Shown in pieces: positions 8,846-16,885 of a stretch of 64,000 nt of DNA. The notes under the pieces were generated by a model. The model did not search any database. It was not told where the DNA came from and saw nothing but the letters and a program-made list of their open reading frames with translations. Position 1 is the first letter of the stretch. Each line of letters begins with the position of its first letter. The DNA comes from JAAYYM01 sp964483155 (GTDB lineage Bacteria; Bacillota; Clostridia; Lachnospirales; Lachnospiraceae). The position numbers and the translations under genes were made by a program. The stretch lies in assembly GCA_964483155.1 (NCBI GenBank), contig CAZAAC010000008.1:8154-72153 (forward strand), in the 5' to 3' direction.

Positions 8846-9631
8846 ATGAAGATTAAACTCCAAAAAATATATATTGCACTTATTTTCATATTATTGTATG
8901 CACCTATCGTTACGCTTGTTGTTCTCTCTTTCAACAAAAGCAAGACGCGTGCTAAGTGGGGCGGTTTTACACTCAAATGGTATATTGAATTATTTCAGAA
9001 TGATCAAATCATGAGTGCGCTTTCAACCACACTGATTATTGCACTCTTATCTGCAACAATTGCTACTTTAATTGGAACGATTGCCTCCATTGCTATTAAT
9101 GGTATGAAACGAAAATGGAGAACTTTTTATCTTGGTATTACAAATATTCCAATGTTGAATGCCGATATCGTAACCGGTATTTCTTTCATGCTTCTATTTA
9201 TAGCAATAGGTGCAACATTTGGTTTTACAACAGTACTTTTTGCACATATTACTTTCAATATTCCGTATGTCATCTTGAGTGTTATGCCAAAATTAAAGCA
9301 AACAAATCGAAGTACTTTTGAAGCGGCGCTTGACCTTGGCGCATCTCCTGTATATGCTTTCTTTAAAGTTATATTTCCTGATATATTGCCTGGTGTAATG
9401 TCTGGTTTTTTATTATCTTTCACTATGTCACTTGATGATTTTATTATTACTCACTTTACAAAAGGACCTGGATTTGATACATTATCAACAAAGATTTACA
9501 CAGAAGTAAAAAAAGGAATAAAACCTGAAATGTACGCCTTATCAACACTTTTGTTTCTATCTGTTTTATTACTTCTATTTTTGGTGAATAGATCACCCAG
9601 AAAAACTTCTATGTCACTCAAAGAAATTTAG
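8846..9631 (+). CDS. potC: spermidine/putrescine ABC transporter permease
   Basis: PotC is the second membrane subunit of the polyamine importer. The 261-residue product has six hydrophobic segments and the EAA loop AALDLGASPVYAFFKVIFPDILPGVMSGF. The conserved stretch SLDDFIITHFTKGPGFDTLSTKIY is typical of PotC. The ATG abuts the TAA of potB with no gap, so translation is probably coupled. Confidence 0.95.
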   Translation: MKIKLQKIYIALIFILLYAPIVTLVVLSFNKSKTRAKWGGFTLKWYIELFQNDQIMSALSTTLIIALLSATIATLIGTIASIAINGMKRKWRTFYLGITNIPMLNADIVTGISFMLLFIAIGATFGFTTVLFAHITFNIPYVILSVMPKLKQTNRSTFEAALDLGASPVYAFFKVIFPDILPGVMSGFLLSFTMSLDDFIITHFTKGPGFDTLSTKIYTEVKKGIKPEMYALSTLLFLSVLLLLFLVNRSPRKTSMSLKEI

Positions 9632-9662
9632 TATCATACAACACTTATAAAAGGAGCGTTAA

Positions 9663-10721
9663 ATGAAAAAAAATATTGTTTTACTACTTTGTATCTCCCT
9701 GGTTCTAATATCACTTTCTGGATGCGGCAATACTTCTGCTTCTGCCGATAATCAAGTAATTGTCTATAATTGGGGTGAGTATATTGATCCTGATGTACTT
9801 AGTATGTTTGAAGAAGAAACCGGAATAAAGGTTATTTATGATGAATTTGAAACAAATGAAATTATGTACCCCAAAATTGAGAGCGGTGCATCTGTATATG
9901 ATGTTGTATGTCCCTCCGATTATATGATTCAAAAGATGATTGAAAATGATTTACTTGCGGAAATTAATTTTGACAACATTCCTAATAGTATTAATATTGG
10001 ACAGGAATATTGGACAAAGAGTCAACAATTTGATTCTGAAAATAAATACTCTGTTCCTTATTGCTGGGGAACTGTTGGCATTCTATATAATAAAACTATG
10101 GTTAGTGAACCTATCACTAGTTGGGGTGTACTTTGGGATGAACAATATAAAGATAATATACTAATGCAGGACTCTGTACGTGATACTTTTATGGTCGCTT
10201 TGGCATATGCTGGCTATTCCCTTAATTCAACAGATCCCGTTCAATTAGAGGAAGCAAAAGAATTATTGATCAAACAAAAGCCATTAACACAGGCGTATGT
10301 TATTGATCAAGTACGTGATAAAATGATTGGTGGGGAAGCTGCTATTGGTGTAATTTATTCTGGTGAGGCTATATTTACGCAACGTGAGAATCCTGACCTT
10401 GAATATGTAATTCCAGAAGAAGGTACTAACCTATGGATTGATTCTTGGGTGATTCCGAAAAATGCACAGAACAAAGAGAATGCAGAAAAGTTTATAGACT
10501 TTATGTGTCGCGCTGATATTGCATTAAAAAACTTTGATTATATAACATATTCCACACCAAATACTGCTGCGCAAGAATTAATTGAAGATGAAGATATTAA
10601 AAACAGTCCTATTGCATTTCCTGATTTAACAGAATATGATAATCTATCCACTTTTTCCTATCTTGGCGAAGAAATGGATGAATATTATAATCAGTTATGG
10701 AAAGAAGTGAAATCCGAATAA
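9663..10721 (+). CDS. potD: spermidine/putrescine-binding lipoprotein
   Basis: PotD captures polyamines outside the cell and hands them to PotBC. The 352-residue product begins with a lipoprotein signal peptide ending in LSGC (Cys21 would be lipidated). The mature part has the PotD pattern VIVYNWGEYIDPDVLSMFEEETGI and FDSENKYSVPYCWGTVGILYNK, the acidic and aromatic residues that line the polyamine site, and WIDSWVIPKNAQNKENA near residue 260. It follows potC by 31 nt with AAAGGAG before the ATG, and ends at a strong hairpin. Confidence 0.96.
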   Translation: MKKNIVLLLCISLVLISLSGCGNTSASADNQVIVYNWGEYIDPDVLSMFEEETGIKVIYDEFETNEIMYPKIESGASVYDVVCPSDYMIQKMIENDLLAEINFDNIPNSINIGQEYWTKSQQFDSENKYSVPYCWGTVGILYNKTMVSEPITSWGVLWDEQYKDNILMQDSVRDTFMVALAYAGYSLNSTDPVQLEEAKELLIKQKPLTQAYVIDQVRDKMIGGEAAIGVIYSGEAIFTQRENPDLEYVIPEEGTNLWIDSWVIPKNAQNKENAEKFIDFMCRADIALKNFDYITYSTPNTAAQELIEDEDIKNSPIAFPDLTEYDNLSTFSYLGEEMDEYYNQLWKEVKSE

Positions 10722-10730
10722 TAACAGGTA

Positions 10731-10776
10731 ACAAAACAAAAGCCCAGCCGAAAAAATGGCTGGACTTTTGTTTTGA
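10731..10776. terminator. bidirectional terminator after potABCD
   Basis: AAAACAAAAGCCCAGCC pairs with GGCTGGACTTTTGTTTT around an 8-nt loop, with one mismatch. It lies between the potD stop and the convergent stop at 10780. Confidence 0.9.
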
Positions 10777-10779
10777 CCA

Positions 10780-11295
10780 TTAATAAGCATCACGAATACG
10801 TGGAACCTCGTCTATATGCAAATACTTTGCCAGACATTTTATGATCAAGTCATGATCTGCCACATGATTAAGTCCTGAAACAATGACAGAACCAATCACG
10901 CCTACTTCTTCAATACGTATTGGAAACCCTCCTCCTGAATTTGCATATTCTCTCTCGTCCAAGAAGACGTCTGACATGGTACGCCCTGTTTTTTCCAATT
11001 TGGTATATAAATAGAGACTACTTGTTTCTGTCTCTCTGACTGTGTTAAATTTTCTAGTAATCCATTTTTCATTTGTTATTGTTTTGCCATTAAATAAATA
11101 CTGGAATAAAATCAAACCACTATTTAGCCTAATGCTTATTGCCACAGAAACATCTCTTTTTTTAGCTTCTGCTACAATAATACTTCCCAGTTCCCATGCA
11201 TCCTCATTAGTGAAATGCGTAAATTGTAGAATTTCCTCCTGCAATTCCAGCATTTCCATAACCTCTTCTAATGTTTTTTCCTTTTCTTCTGACAT
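10780..11295 (-). CDS. HbpS/GlcG-like (UPF0303) protein, function unclear
   Basis: The 171-residue product resembles the UPF0303 proteins within the HbpS/GlcG-like (PF03928) fold, often listed as heme-degrading domain proteins. It matches in size and in the segments ELGSIIVAEAKKRDVSVAISI, the central NTVRETETSSLYL and the late ANSGGGFPIRIEEVGVIGSVIVSGL, where GGGFPI is typical of the fold. No signal peptide or membrane segment is present, so it should be cytoplasmic. AGGAG precedes the ATG. It lies 20 nt after trpS on the same strand and may share that transcript. A heme-linked role is only a family guess. Confidence 0.72.
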   Translation of the reverse strand: MSEEKEKTLEEVMEMLELQEEILQFTHFTNEDAWELGSIIVAEAKKRDVSVAISIRLNSGLILFQYLFNGKTITNEKWITRKFNTVRETETSSLYLYTKLEKTGRTMSDVFLDEREYANSGGGFPIRIEEVGVIGSVIVSGLNHVADHDLIIKCLAKYLHIDEVPRIRDAY

Positions 11296-11315
11296 GATAT
11301 CATCTCCTTGTTTTA

Positions 11316-12317
11316 TTAATTTCTATCAGGAAATCCCACTTTTCGTTGAACCTTACGGAGTGTCTTCGTAGCAAAATAATTTGCTTTTTCTGCATTATTC
11401 TTGATAATGCCATCAATATATGCCTTATCCTTTGACAATTCCGCAACCCTTTCCTGTACGGGCGTCAAAGTTGCCGCAACAACTTCTCCCACTGCCATTT
11501 TAAAATCTCCGTAGCCCTTGCCATCAAATTCTTTTTCTACTTCAGCAGCCGATTTTCCTGTACATGCACTATATATATCAATCAAATTCTTGATGCCAGG
11601 TTGCTCCTCTCGATAGCGTACCTGTGCATCTGAATCAGTCATTGCCCTCTTACATTTTCTTATAATTGTGTCTTTATCATCTGTTAAATAAATACTTGCA
11701 TTTGGGTTTTCATCAGACTTGCTCATCTTTTTACCGGGATCCTGCAAACTCATAATTTTCGCCCCAGTCTTTCCAATATATGGCTCTGGTATTGTAAACA
11801 CTTCTCCGTATAAAGAATTAAATCTTTGTGCAATATCTCTTGTGATTTCCAGATGCTGCATTTGATCTATTCCAACAGGCACCAAATCGGACTGAAATAA
11901 CAGAATATCTGCAGCCATCAGTACCGGATATGTAAAAAGTCCGGCATTGATATTATCCTCATGCTTTGATGACTTATCTTTGAATTGTGTCATACGGCTT
12001 AGCTCTCCCATATAGGTATAACAATTTAAAATCCATGCCAGCTCCGCATGAGCAGACACATGTGATTGATAGTAAATACAGTTTTTCTCAGGATCAAGTC
12101 CCGCTCCTATATATAAAGTGAGCAATGCTCTTGCTCTATTTCGTAATTCAGCAGCATCCTGTCTAATTGTTATAGAATGCAAATCAACAACTGAATAAAA
12201 GCATTCATAAACATCACTTAATGACACCCAATTTTTCAATGCACCAAGATAATTTCCAAGCGTCAAAGCTCCTGTCGCCTGCATTCCACTAAAAAGTACT
12301 TTCCTATCACCTATCAT
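11316..12317 (-). CDS. trpS: tryptophanyl-tRNA synthetase
   Basis: TrpS charges tRNA-Trp. The 333-residue class I synthetase has the HIGH-like motif in TGALTLGNYLG near residue 13, the ATP-site pattern AADILLFQSDLVPVGIDQMQH, and KKMSKSDENPN for the KMSKS loop. I chose the ATG at 12317 (protein starts MIGDRKVLFSGMQ), because the family begins there and GAGGAGAG precedes it; the 34 codons further upstream in the same frame are not conserved-looking. No T-box leader is visible. A 14-nt palindrome lies 24 nt before the start codon (see findings). Confidence 0.96.
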   Translation of the reverse strand: MIGDRKVLFSGMQATGALTLGNYLGALKNWVSLSDVYECFYSVVDLHSITIRQDAAELRNRARALLTLYIGAGLDPEKNCIYYQSHVSAHAELAWILNCYTYMGELSRMTQFKDKSSKHEDNINAGLFTYPVLMAADILLFQSDLVPVGIDQMQHLEITRDIAQRFNSLYGEVFTIPEPYIGKTGAKIMSLQDPGKKMSKSDENPNASIYLTDDKDTIIRKCKRAMTDSDAQVRYREEQPGIKNLIDIYSACTGKSAAEVEKEFDGKGYGDFKMAVGEVVAATLTPVQERVAELSKDKAYIDGIIKNNAEKANYFATKTLRKVQRKVGFPDRN

Positions 12318-12341
12318 AACTCTCTCCTCACATTTTATCTC

Positions 12342-12405
12342 TTGTCTTAAGACAATTATTATTTTAACACAGGAACACTCCAAACGCAATCGCGTCTGGA
12401 GTGTT
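12342..12405 (-). promoter_or_regulatory. trpS leader: 14-nt palindrome and a strong hairpin
   Basis: Two inverted repeats lie between the GH13-like gene and trpS. TTGTCTTAAGACAA at 12342-12355 is a perfect palindrome. A hairpin at 12374-12405 (AACACTCCAAACGC with GCGTCTGGAGTGTT, one mismatch, 4-nt loop) could end the upstream transcript, although no good T run follows it on the minus strand. Confidence 0.5.
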
Positions 12406-12429
12406 ATCTGACCATACAAAAATCATATT

Positions 12430-14316
12430 TTATATGCGACCAATTAATACAATAATTGTTCTTTCGCTAACTGACAATTTTTCTTGATTAGACAAGATAG
12501 TCTCTTCTCCATCTGGCATAAAACTTTTTTCTCCATCGGAAGAGTTGATTTTTATATACCATTTCATATCCTTCGGCAATTTAGGAAGTCCAAACTCATG
12601 AATATTCCAGTGCATATTATAAGCGATATAAAAGAAGTCATCTTCTTTTTTTCTATTAATTCTTGCATATTTTCCACAAAGCATAATCCCAATATGTCTA
12701 ATATGATCATCAAACTTTGGATACCATGCTGCGTCTCCATGATAAGATAAGTCCGGATAGCCACAGGAAATATAGTCCATCACGCGAAGTTCGCTTTGAT
12801 TATGTAAGATAGGATGCTCTTTACGAAACGCAATTAAATCCTTAACAAATAGCCTGATTTCTTCATTATACTTGTTTATCTTCCATTTTACCCATGCCAT
12901 CTCATTATCCTGACAATATGGATTATTATTTCCAAATTGTGTATTAGCAACCTCATCACCAGCCAGAAGCATTGGTGTTCCTTGACTTAGAAACAAAATA
13001 ATAAGTGCATTTTTCATTTGCTTTTTTCGCAAATTCAATATAGCATTCTTCTTGGTTGGGCCTTCAATACCACAATTCCAGCTACAATTGCTGTTGATTC
13101 CATCTCTGTTTTCTTCACCATTCGTTTCATTATGCTTGAAATCATAGGATACCAGATCATTTAATGTAAATCCTTCATACTCTGTCACATAATTTATAAT
13201 TCCCGTTGTTGCTGGTATTCTTCTTGTTCTATATAGGAATGCTTGTAGCATACCCTCATCATTTTTTAGAAAGCGTCTTATATCATACATAAATTCTTTA
13301 TTATATATTGCAAGATTTTTGTATTTTTTCACAATATTCTTTTTAAATATCTTATCTGCATCAAAATAGTGGTAATATATTTTTGTTTCTGCAAGAACAG
13401 GATGCGTTGCAAGCATTTCTATTGGAAGATTTTCTCCCATAATATGCACACCATCTATATGATATTCCAAAACCCAATAAATAATACAATCTATAATAAG
13501 ATTGCGATTAATCGAATCAGGGAAAAAGAACTGCATAATAACTTCAATACCCTCATGATGTAACTGCTTTACCATATTTTTAAATTCATCCGACGGACTA
13601 TTTCCCACACAAAATGCTACTTTAGGTATAAAATAAAAGCCTTCTGAAAATCCCCAATAATTTAGTTTACACTCTTCCTCTTTTTCATCTGTTATGTGAT
13701 TCCTGTATCTTTCCGTCAGAGAACTGTTTTTATATTCTATTTCATTAAAATCATATGCTGGTAATAACAATATCTGATTAATACCAAGTTCCTTAAAGTA
13801 TGAAATTTTCTCAATAACACCAGAAAATGTACCCTTATCCTTAACTCCTGATGATGCATGTTTCGTTAAGCCTCGTACATGAAAAGAATATATAATGATA
13901 TTCTCAAAAGCAAGTCTCGGAAATGTATCATTATCCCATTCAAACTCACTTTTCAAGATCGATAATTTATTATCTTTCAATTGCCCGTTTCTCGGAATTC
14001 CCCATTTTGTCATATTGCATACGGTTTTTGAATAAGCATCTCTAATATATTCATCTCCTGCTTTATAAGCATAATCATAGTTTTCTGCAGCTATTCCACT
14101 AATAAATACAGCATATAAATCACCTACAACAATATGATCTTTTAATGCAATCATGATAGCAGGTGTATCTTTATCATGCTCAAAAAAACAAAGATAATAA
14201 TCACATTTCATATTTTGTTTGAGTTCTGCCACAAAATTGTAGCCCTCTCCTATTTGTGTTATCCCCAATGGAAACGGCGTACCTGTCTTTATAACCATTT
14301 CTTTATTTTTCTTCAT
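12430..14316 (-). CDS. GH13 glycogen-debranching-like protein, catalytic residues missing
   Basis: The 628-residue product has the outline of a GlgX/isoamylase-type GH13 protein: an N-terminal beta-sandwich (to about 150), a barrel entry IIYSFHVRGLTKHASSGVKDKGTFSGV, GINQILLLPAYDF, a NYVT(x)GFTLNDLVSYD block near residue 375, the conserved NCSWNCGIEGPT, and MLLAGDEVANTQFGNNNPYCQDNE. The three catalytic positions are altered. The nucleophile motif, usually DGFRFD, reads DGVHIM near residue 287. The acid/base Glu strand has no Glu-containing match. The motif usually read as AHDG is EYEG. The protein is therefore probably not a hydrolase; binding of alpha-glucan or regulation are possible. The ribosome site is weak. 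It lies 38 nt after the sirtuin-like gene on the same strand. Confidence 0.85.
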   Translation of the reverse strand: MKKNKEMVIKTGTPFPLGITQIGEGYNFVAELKQNMKCDYYLCFFEHDKDTPAIMIALKDHIVVGDLYAVFISGIAAENYDYAYKAGDEYIRDAYSKTVCNMTKWGIPRNGQLKDNKLSILKSEFEWDNDTFPRLAFENIIIYSFHVRGLTKHASSGVKDKGTFSGVIEKISYFKELGINQILLLPAYDFNEIEYKNSSLTERYRNHITDEKEEECKLNYWGFSEGFYFIPKVAFCVGNSPSDEFKNMVKQLHHEGIEVIMQFFFPDSINRNLIIDCIIYWVLEYHIDGVHIMGENLPIEMLATHPVLAETKIYYHYFDADKIFKKNIVKKYKNLAIYNKEFMYDIRRFLKNDEGMLQAFLYRTRRIPATTGIINYVTEYEGFTLNDLVSYDFKHNETNGEENRDGINSNCSWNCGIEGPTKKNAILNLRKKQMKNALIILFLSQGTPMLLAGDEVANTQFGNNNPYCQDNEMAWVKWKINKYNEEIRLFVKDLIAFRKEHPILHNQSELRVMDYISCGYPDLSYHGDAAWYPKFDDHIRHIGIMLCGKYARINRKKEDDFFYIAYNMHWNIHEFGLPKLPKDMKWYIKINSSDGEKSFMPDGEETILSNQEKLSVSERTIIVLIGRI

Positions 14317-14354
14317 GAATATACCGACTTTCTTGTTTTATGAAAGCATGAAAA

Positions 14355-15089
14355 TTATATGACCTGTGGTAGTATACTTTTCACTTCATCATGAATACAC
14401 AGATCAGCTTTCTTATCCGTAAAATGTTCATTTTTTGTTATTAACACAAGACGATTTCCAGAATAATAATTCGTTAGCATGGAAACTATACTATTATTTA
14501 GATTGATACCAAGAACCATAATCATGTTTGCTTGAGAACAAACATTGGCTGCTTCTGTCATTCTGTCATTTCTGATCATTTCTCCTTGTAGCTTAACCAT
14601 AGGCCTAATAGGGGCTTTACATACTTCACATAAAGGAACACCTATTGTATCCCGCATAAATTCAGCTGAATAACGTCTGTCACATTTTGGACATCTGTTA
14701 TCAAAAATCGTACCGTGCATTTCAATGACATTTTTAAGTCCTGCCATGACTGCTATGCTATGAATATTGTAAGTAACACAAGCTTTTAATTTCCCTACAC
14801 TTTCCAAATACTTCAAAGCATCATAGGCTTCACTTGGTTTATAATTTAATCTCAAACACTCTTTTTTATAATATTCGAAGAATAATACAGGTCTTGTATT
14901 ATAAAATACGGCAGAACATATCTCTTCCGGAGAATATTTATATTCTCTTTCAACACGATAAGCCTCTTCATTACTCCATCTATTTGGAAGGCCGCATTCC
15001 ATGCTCATTCCAACACCCAGTAAGCATACTATATTATTAGAACTCTGTATCATTTTACGCAATTTATCAAGCTTATCATTATTATCCAT
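14355..15089 (-). CDS. divergent Sir2-family (sirtuin-like) protein
   Basis: The 244-residue product keeps the sirtuin plan: an NAD-binding start reading LLGVGMSMECGLPNRWS (usual form GAGxSxxSGIPDFR), a VTYNIHSIAVMAG segment (usual TQNIDGLHQRAG), the catalytic-His motif EMHGT, two zinc pairs CPKC and CEVC, and RPMVKLQGE (usual RPxVVxFGE). Several NAD-contact residues differ, notably Asp to His in the NID motif and loss of the Phe-Arg after GIP. Deacylase activity is therefore doubtful. I chose the ATG at 15089 because GGGGGA sits 7 nt before it; an ATG 15 nt upstream overlaps that site. It is the first gene of a likely two-gene unit with the GH13-like protein. Confidence 0.82.
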   Translation of the reverse strand: MDNNDKLDKLRKMIQSSNNIVCLLGVGMSMECGLPNRWSNEEAYRVEREYKYSPEEICSAVFYNTRPVLFFEYYKKECLRLNYKPSEAYDALKYLESVGKLKACVTYNIHSIAVMAGLKNVIEMHGTIFDNRCPKCDRRYSAEFMRDTIGVPLCEVCKAPIRPMVKLQGEMIRNDRMTEAANVCSQANMIMVLGINLNNSIVSMLTNYYSGNRLVLITKNEHFTDKKADLCIHDEVKSILPQVI

Positions 15090-15214
15090 TGTAAAATCCC
15101 CCATAAATCGCTAATATTAATCAACATCAATATATATTGTAAAAACAATTTAAAGAATTGTCAATGTTTTATGTAAAATATTTCTTGATATCAAAAAAAT
15201 AATATACAATATTC

Positions 15215-15243
15215 TTGAAAAATAGTCGATTATTGTGTACTAT
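15215..15243 (+). promoter_or_regulatory. probable promoter of the DUF1292 gene
   Basis: TTGAAA at 15215-15220, a 17-nt spacer and TACTAT at 15238-15243. The 15105-15292 gap must also hold the promoter of the divergent sirtuin-like gene; it is very AT-rich and I see no other structure. Confidence 0.6.
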
Positions 15244-15292
15244 ATAATTATTCATAATACAATAATGATAATTAACATGAGAGGAGCTCTAT

Positions 15293-15616
15293 ATGGATAA
15301 TCAAACAAACCCTAACATTGAAGATGAGGACATGACTGTCGAATTAGAATTAGACGATGGTACAAATGTGACCTGCTCTATCATAACGATACTTACTGTA
15401 AATAGCAAGGACTATATCGTTCTTCTGCCATTAAATGAAAATGGCGAAAATACAGATGGAGAAGTATGGTTCTATGAATACTATGAGGACGAAGATGATG
15501 TGGAAACAGAACCAAAATTAATCTATATCGAAGATGATGCCGTTTATGAAGCAGTTGCTGATGCTTTTGACGAATTTCTTGATAATGCTGAGTTTGACGA
15601 AGACGAAGTAGAATAA
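15293..15616 (+). CDS. DUF1292 acidic protein (YrzB family)
   Basis: A 107-residue, very acidic cytoplasmic protein. The core MTVELELDDGTNVTCSIITI followed by DYIVLLPLNENGE and VWFYEYYE is the DUF1292 pattern seen in many Firmicutes. The C-terminal third is a helix rich in Asp and Glu (AVADAFDEFLDNAEFDEDE). The ATG has GAGGAG 6 nt upstream. In other Firmicutes such genes often lie near yrvN/alaS/ruvX-type genes; here it stands alone on the plus strand, flanked by its own promoter and terminator. The molecular role is unknown. Confidence 0.88.
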   Translation: MDNQTNPNIEDEDMTVELELDDGTNVTCSIITILTVNSKDYIVLLPLNENGENTDGEVWFYEYYEDEDDVETEPKLIYIEDDAVYEAVADAFDEFLDNAEFDEDEVE

Positions 15617-15618
15617 AG

Positions 15619-15660
15619 AAATAAAATCCGCATTGATACATACTGATGCGGATTTTATTT
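15619..15660. terminator. bidirectional terminator between DUF1292 gene and icd
   Basis: AAATAAAATCCGCAT pairs perfectly with ATGCGGATTTTATTT around a 12-nt loop, flanked by A and T runs. It separates convergent genes. Confidence 0.92.
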
Positions 15661-15669
15661 TTATGCTTA

Positions 15670-16875
15670 TTAATTTTTTTCTAGTTTTTTACGAATCTCC
15701 TTGATGAAATTCTCACTACTCAATGTAACCACTCCATTGAGACTAGATATTAGTGCTAAGTCCTTCGTCATTTTTCCATCTTCAATCGTCTCTAACGTAG
15801 CGCACTCAAGTTTTTCTGCAAAACGAATAAGTTCCACATTTTTATCCAATTCTCCTCTTTTTTTAAGTGCTCCGGTCCATGCAAATATAGTTGCAACTGA
15901 ATTGGTTGAAGTCTCTTCGCCTTCCAAATATTTGTAATAATGGCGTTGTACGGTTCCGTGAGCTGCTTCATATTCATACACACCACTCGGTGATACTAAT
16001 ACAGATGTCATCATTGCAAGTGATCCCGATGCCGATGATACCATATCACTCATAACATCACCATCATAATTCTTGCATGCCCAAATAAATCCTCCTTCAG
16101 CTTTCATTACTCTGGCAACCGCATCATCAATTAATGTATAAAAGTATGTAATACCAGCTTTCTGAAATTGATTCTCGTATTCTTTTTCAAAAATCTCTTG
16201 AAAAATATCCTTAAAGGTATGGTCATATTTCTTCGAAATGGTATCTTTTGTTGCGAACCAAAGATCCTGTTTGATATCTAGCGCATATCTGAAGCAGCTT
16301 TTCGCAAAATTAATAATAGAATCCTCTGTATTATGCATTCCCTGCAAAACACCAGCACCTTTAAATACATGTATTAATTCTCTTGTCTCAGTGCCATCCT
16401 CAGAAGTAAAGACAAGTTCAGCCTTCCCCGGACCAGATACTTTCATTTCGGAATTTTTATATACATCTCCATATGCATGTCTTGCGAGTGTAATTGGCTT
16501 CTTCCAGTTAACAACGCAGGGATCAATTCCATTCACTTTTATTGGTGTACGAAAAACAGTACCATCAAGAATAGCGCGAATCGTACCATTAGGACTTTTC
16601 CACATTTCTTTCAAGTGATATTCTTCAACCCTAGATGCATTTGGTGTAATAGTGGCACATTTAACGGCGACACCATATTTTAACGTTGCTTCAGCAGAGT
16701 CAACAGTCACCTTATCATTTGTCTCATTTCTACTTTCTAATCCCAAATCATAATACTCCGTATTTAAATCAACAAAAGGAACTAACAATTCATCTTTAAT
16801 CATTTTCCAAAGAATTCTTGTCATTTCATCTCCGTCCATTTCTACGAGAGGTGTTGTCATTTTAATCCTGTTCAT
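15670..16875 (-). CDS. icd: NADP-dependent isocitrate dehydrogenase
   Basis: Converts isocitrate to 2-oxoglutarate, with NADP+ as the likely cofactor. The 401-residue product belongs to the homodimeric, eukaryote-like subfamily rather than the E. coli Icd type: it begins MTTPLVEMDGDEMTRILW, then CATITPNASRVEEYHLKEMWKSPNGTIRAILDGTVFR, and later ACKNYDGDVMSDMVSSASGSLAMMTSVL and EAAHGTVQRHYYKYLEG. It starts 10 nt after the stop of the Re-citrate-synthase-like gene, with GGAG in between, so the two form one unit that makes 2-oxoglutarate (and hence glutamate) from acetyl-CoA and oxaloacetate. The aconitase needed between them is not in the window. Confidence 0.96.
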   Translation of the reverse strand: MNRIKMTTPLVEMDGDEMTRILWKMIKDELLVPFVDLNTEYYDLGLESRNETNDKVTVDSAEATLKYGVAVKCATITPNASRVEEYHLKEMWKSPNGTIRAILDGTVFRTPIKVNGIDPCVVNWKKPITLARHAYGDVYKNSEMKVSGPGKAELVFTSEDGTETRELIHVFKGAGVLQGMHNTEDSIINFAKSCFRYALDIKQDLWFATKDTISKKYDHTFKDIFQEIFEKEYENQFQKAGITYFYTLIDDAVARVMKAEGGFIWACKNYDGDVMSDMVSSASGSLAMMTSVLVSPSGVYEYEAAHGTVQRHYYKYLEGEETSTNSVATIFAWTGALKKRGELDKNVELIRFAEKLECATLETIEDGKMTKDLALISSLNGVVTLSSENFIKEIRKKLEKN

Positions 16876-16885
16876 TATTATCTCC

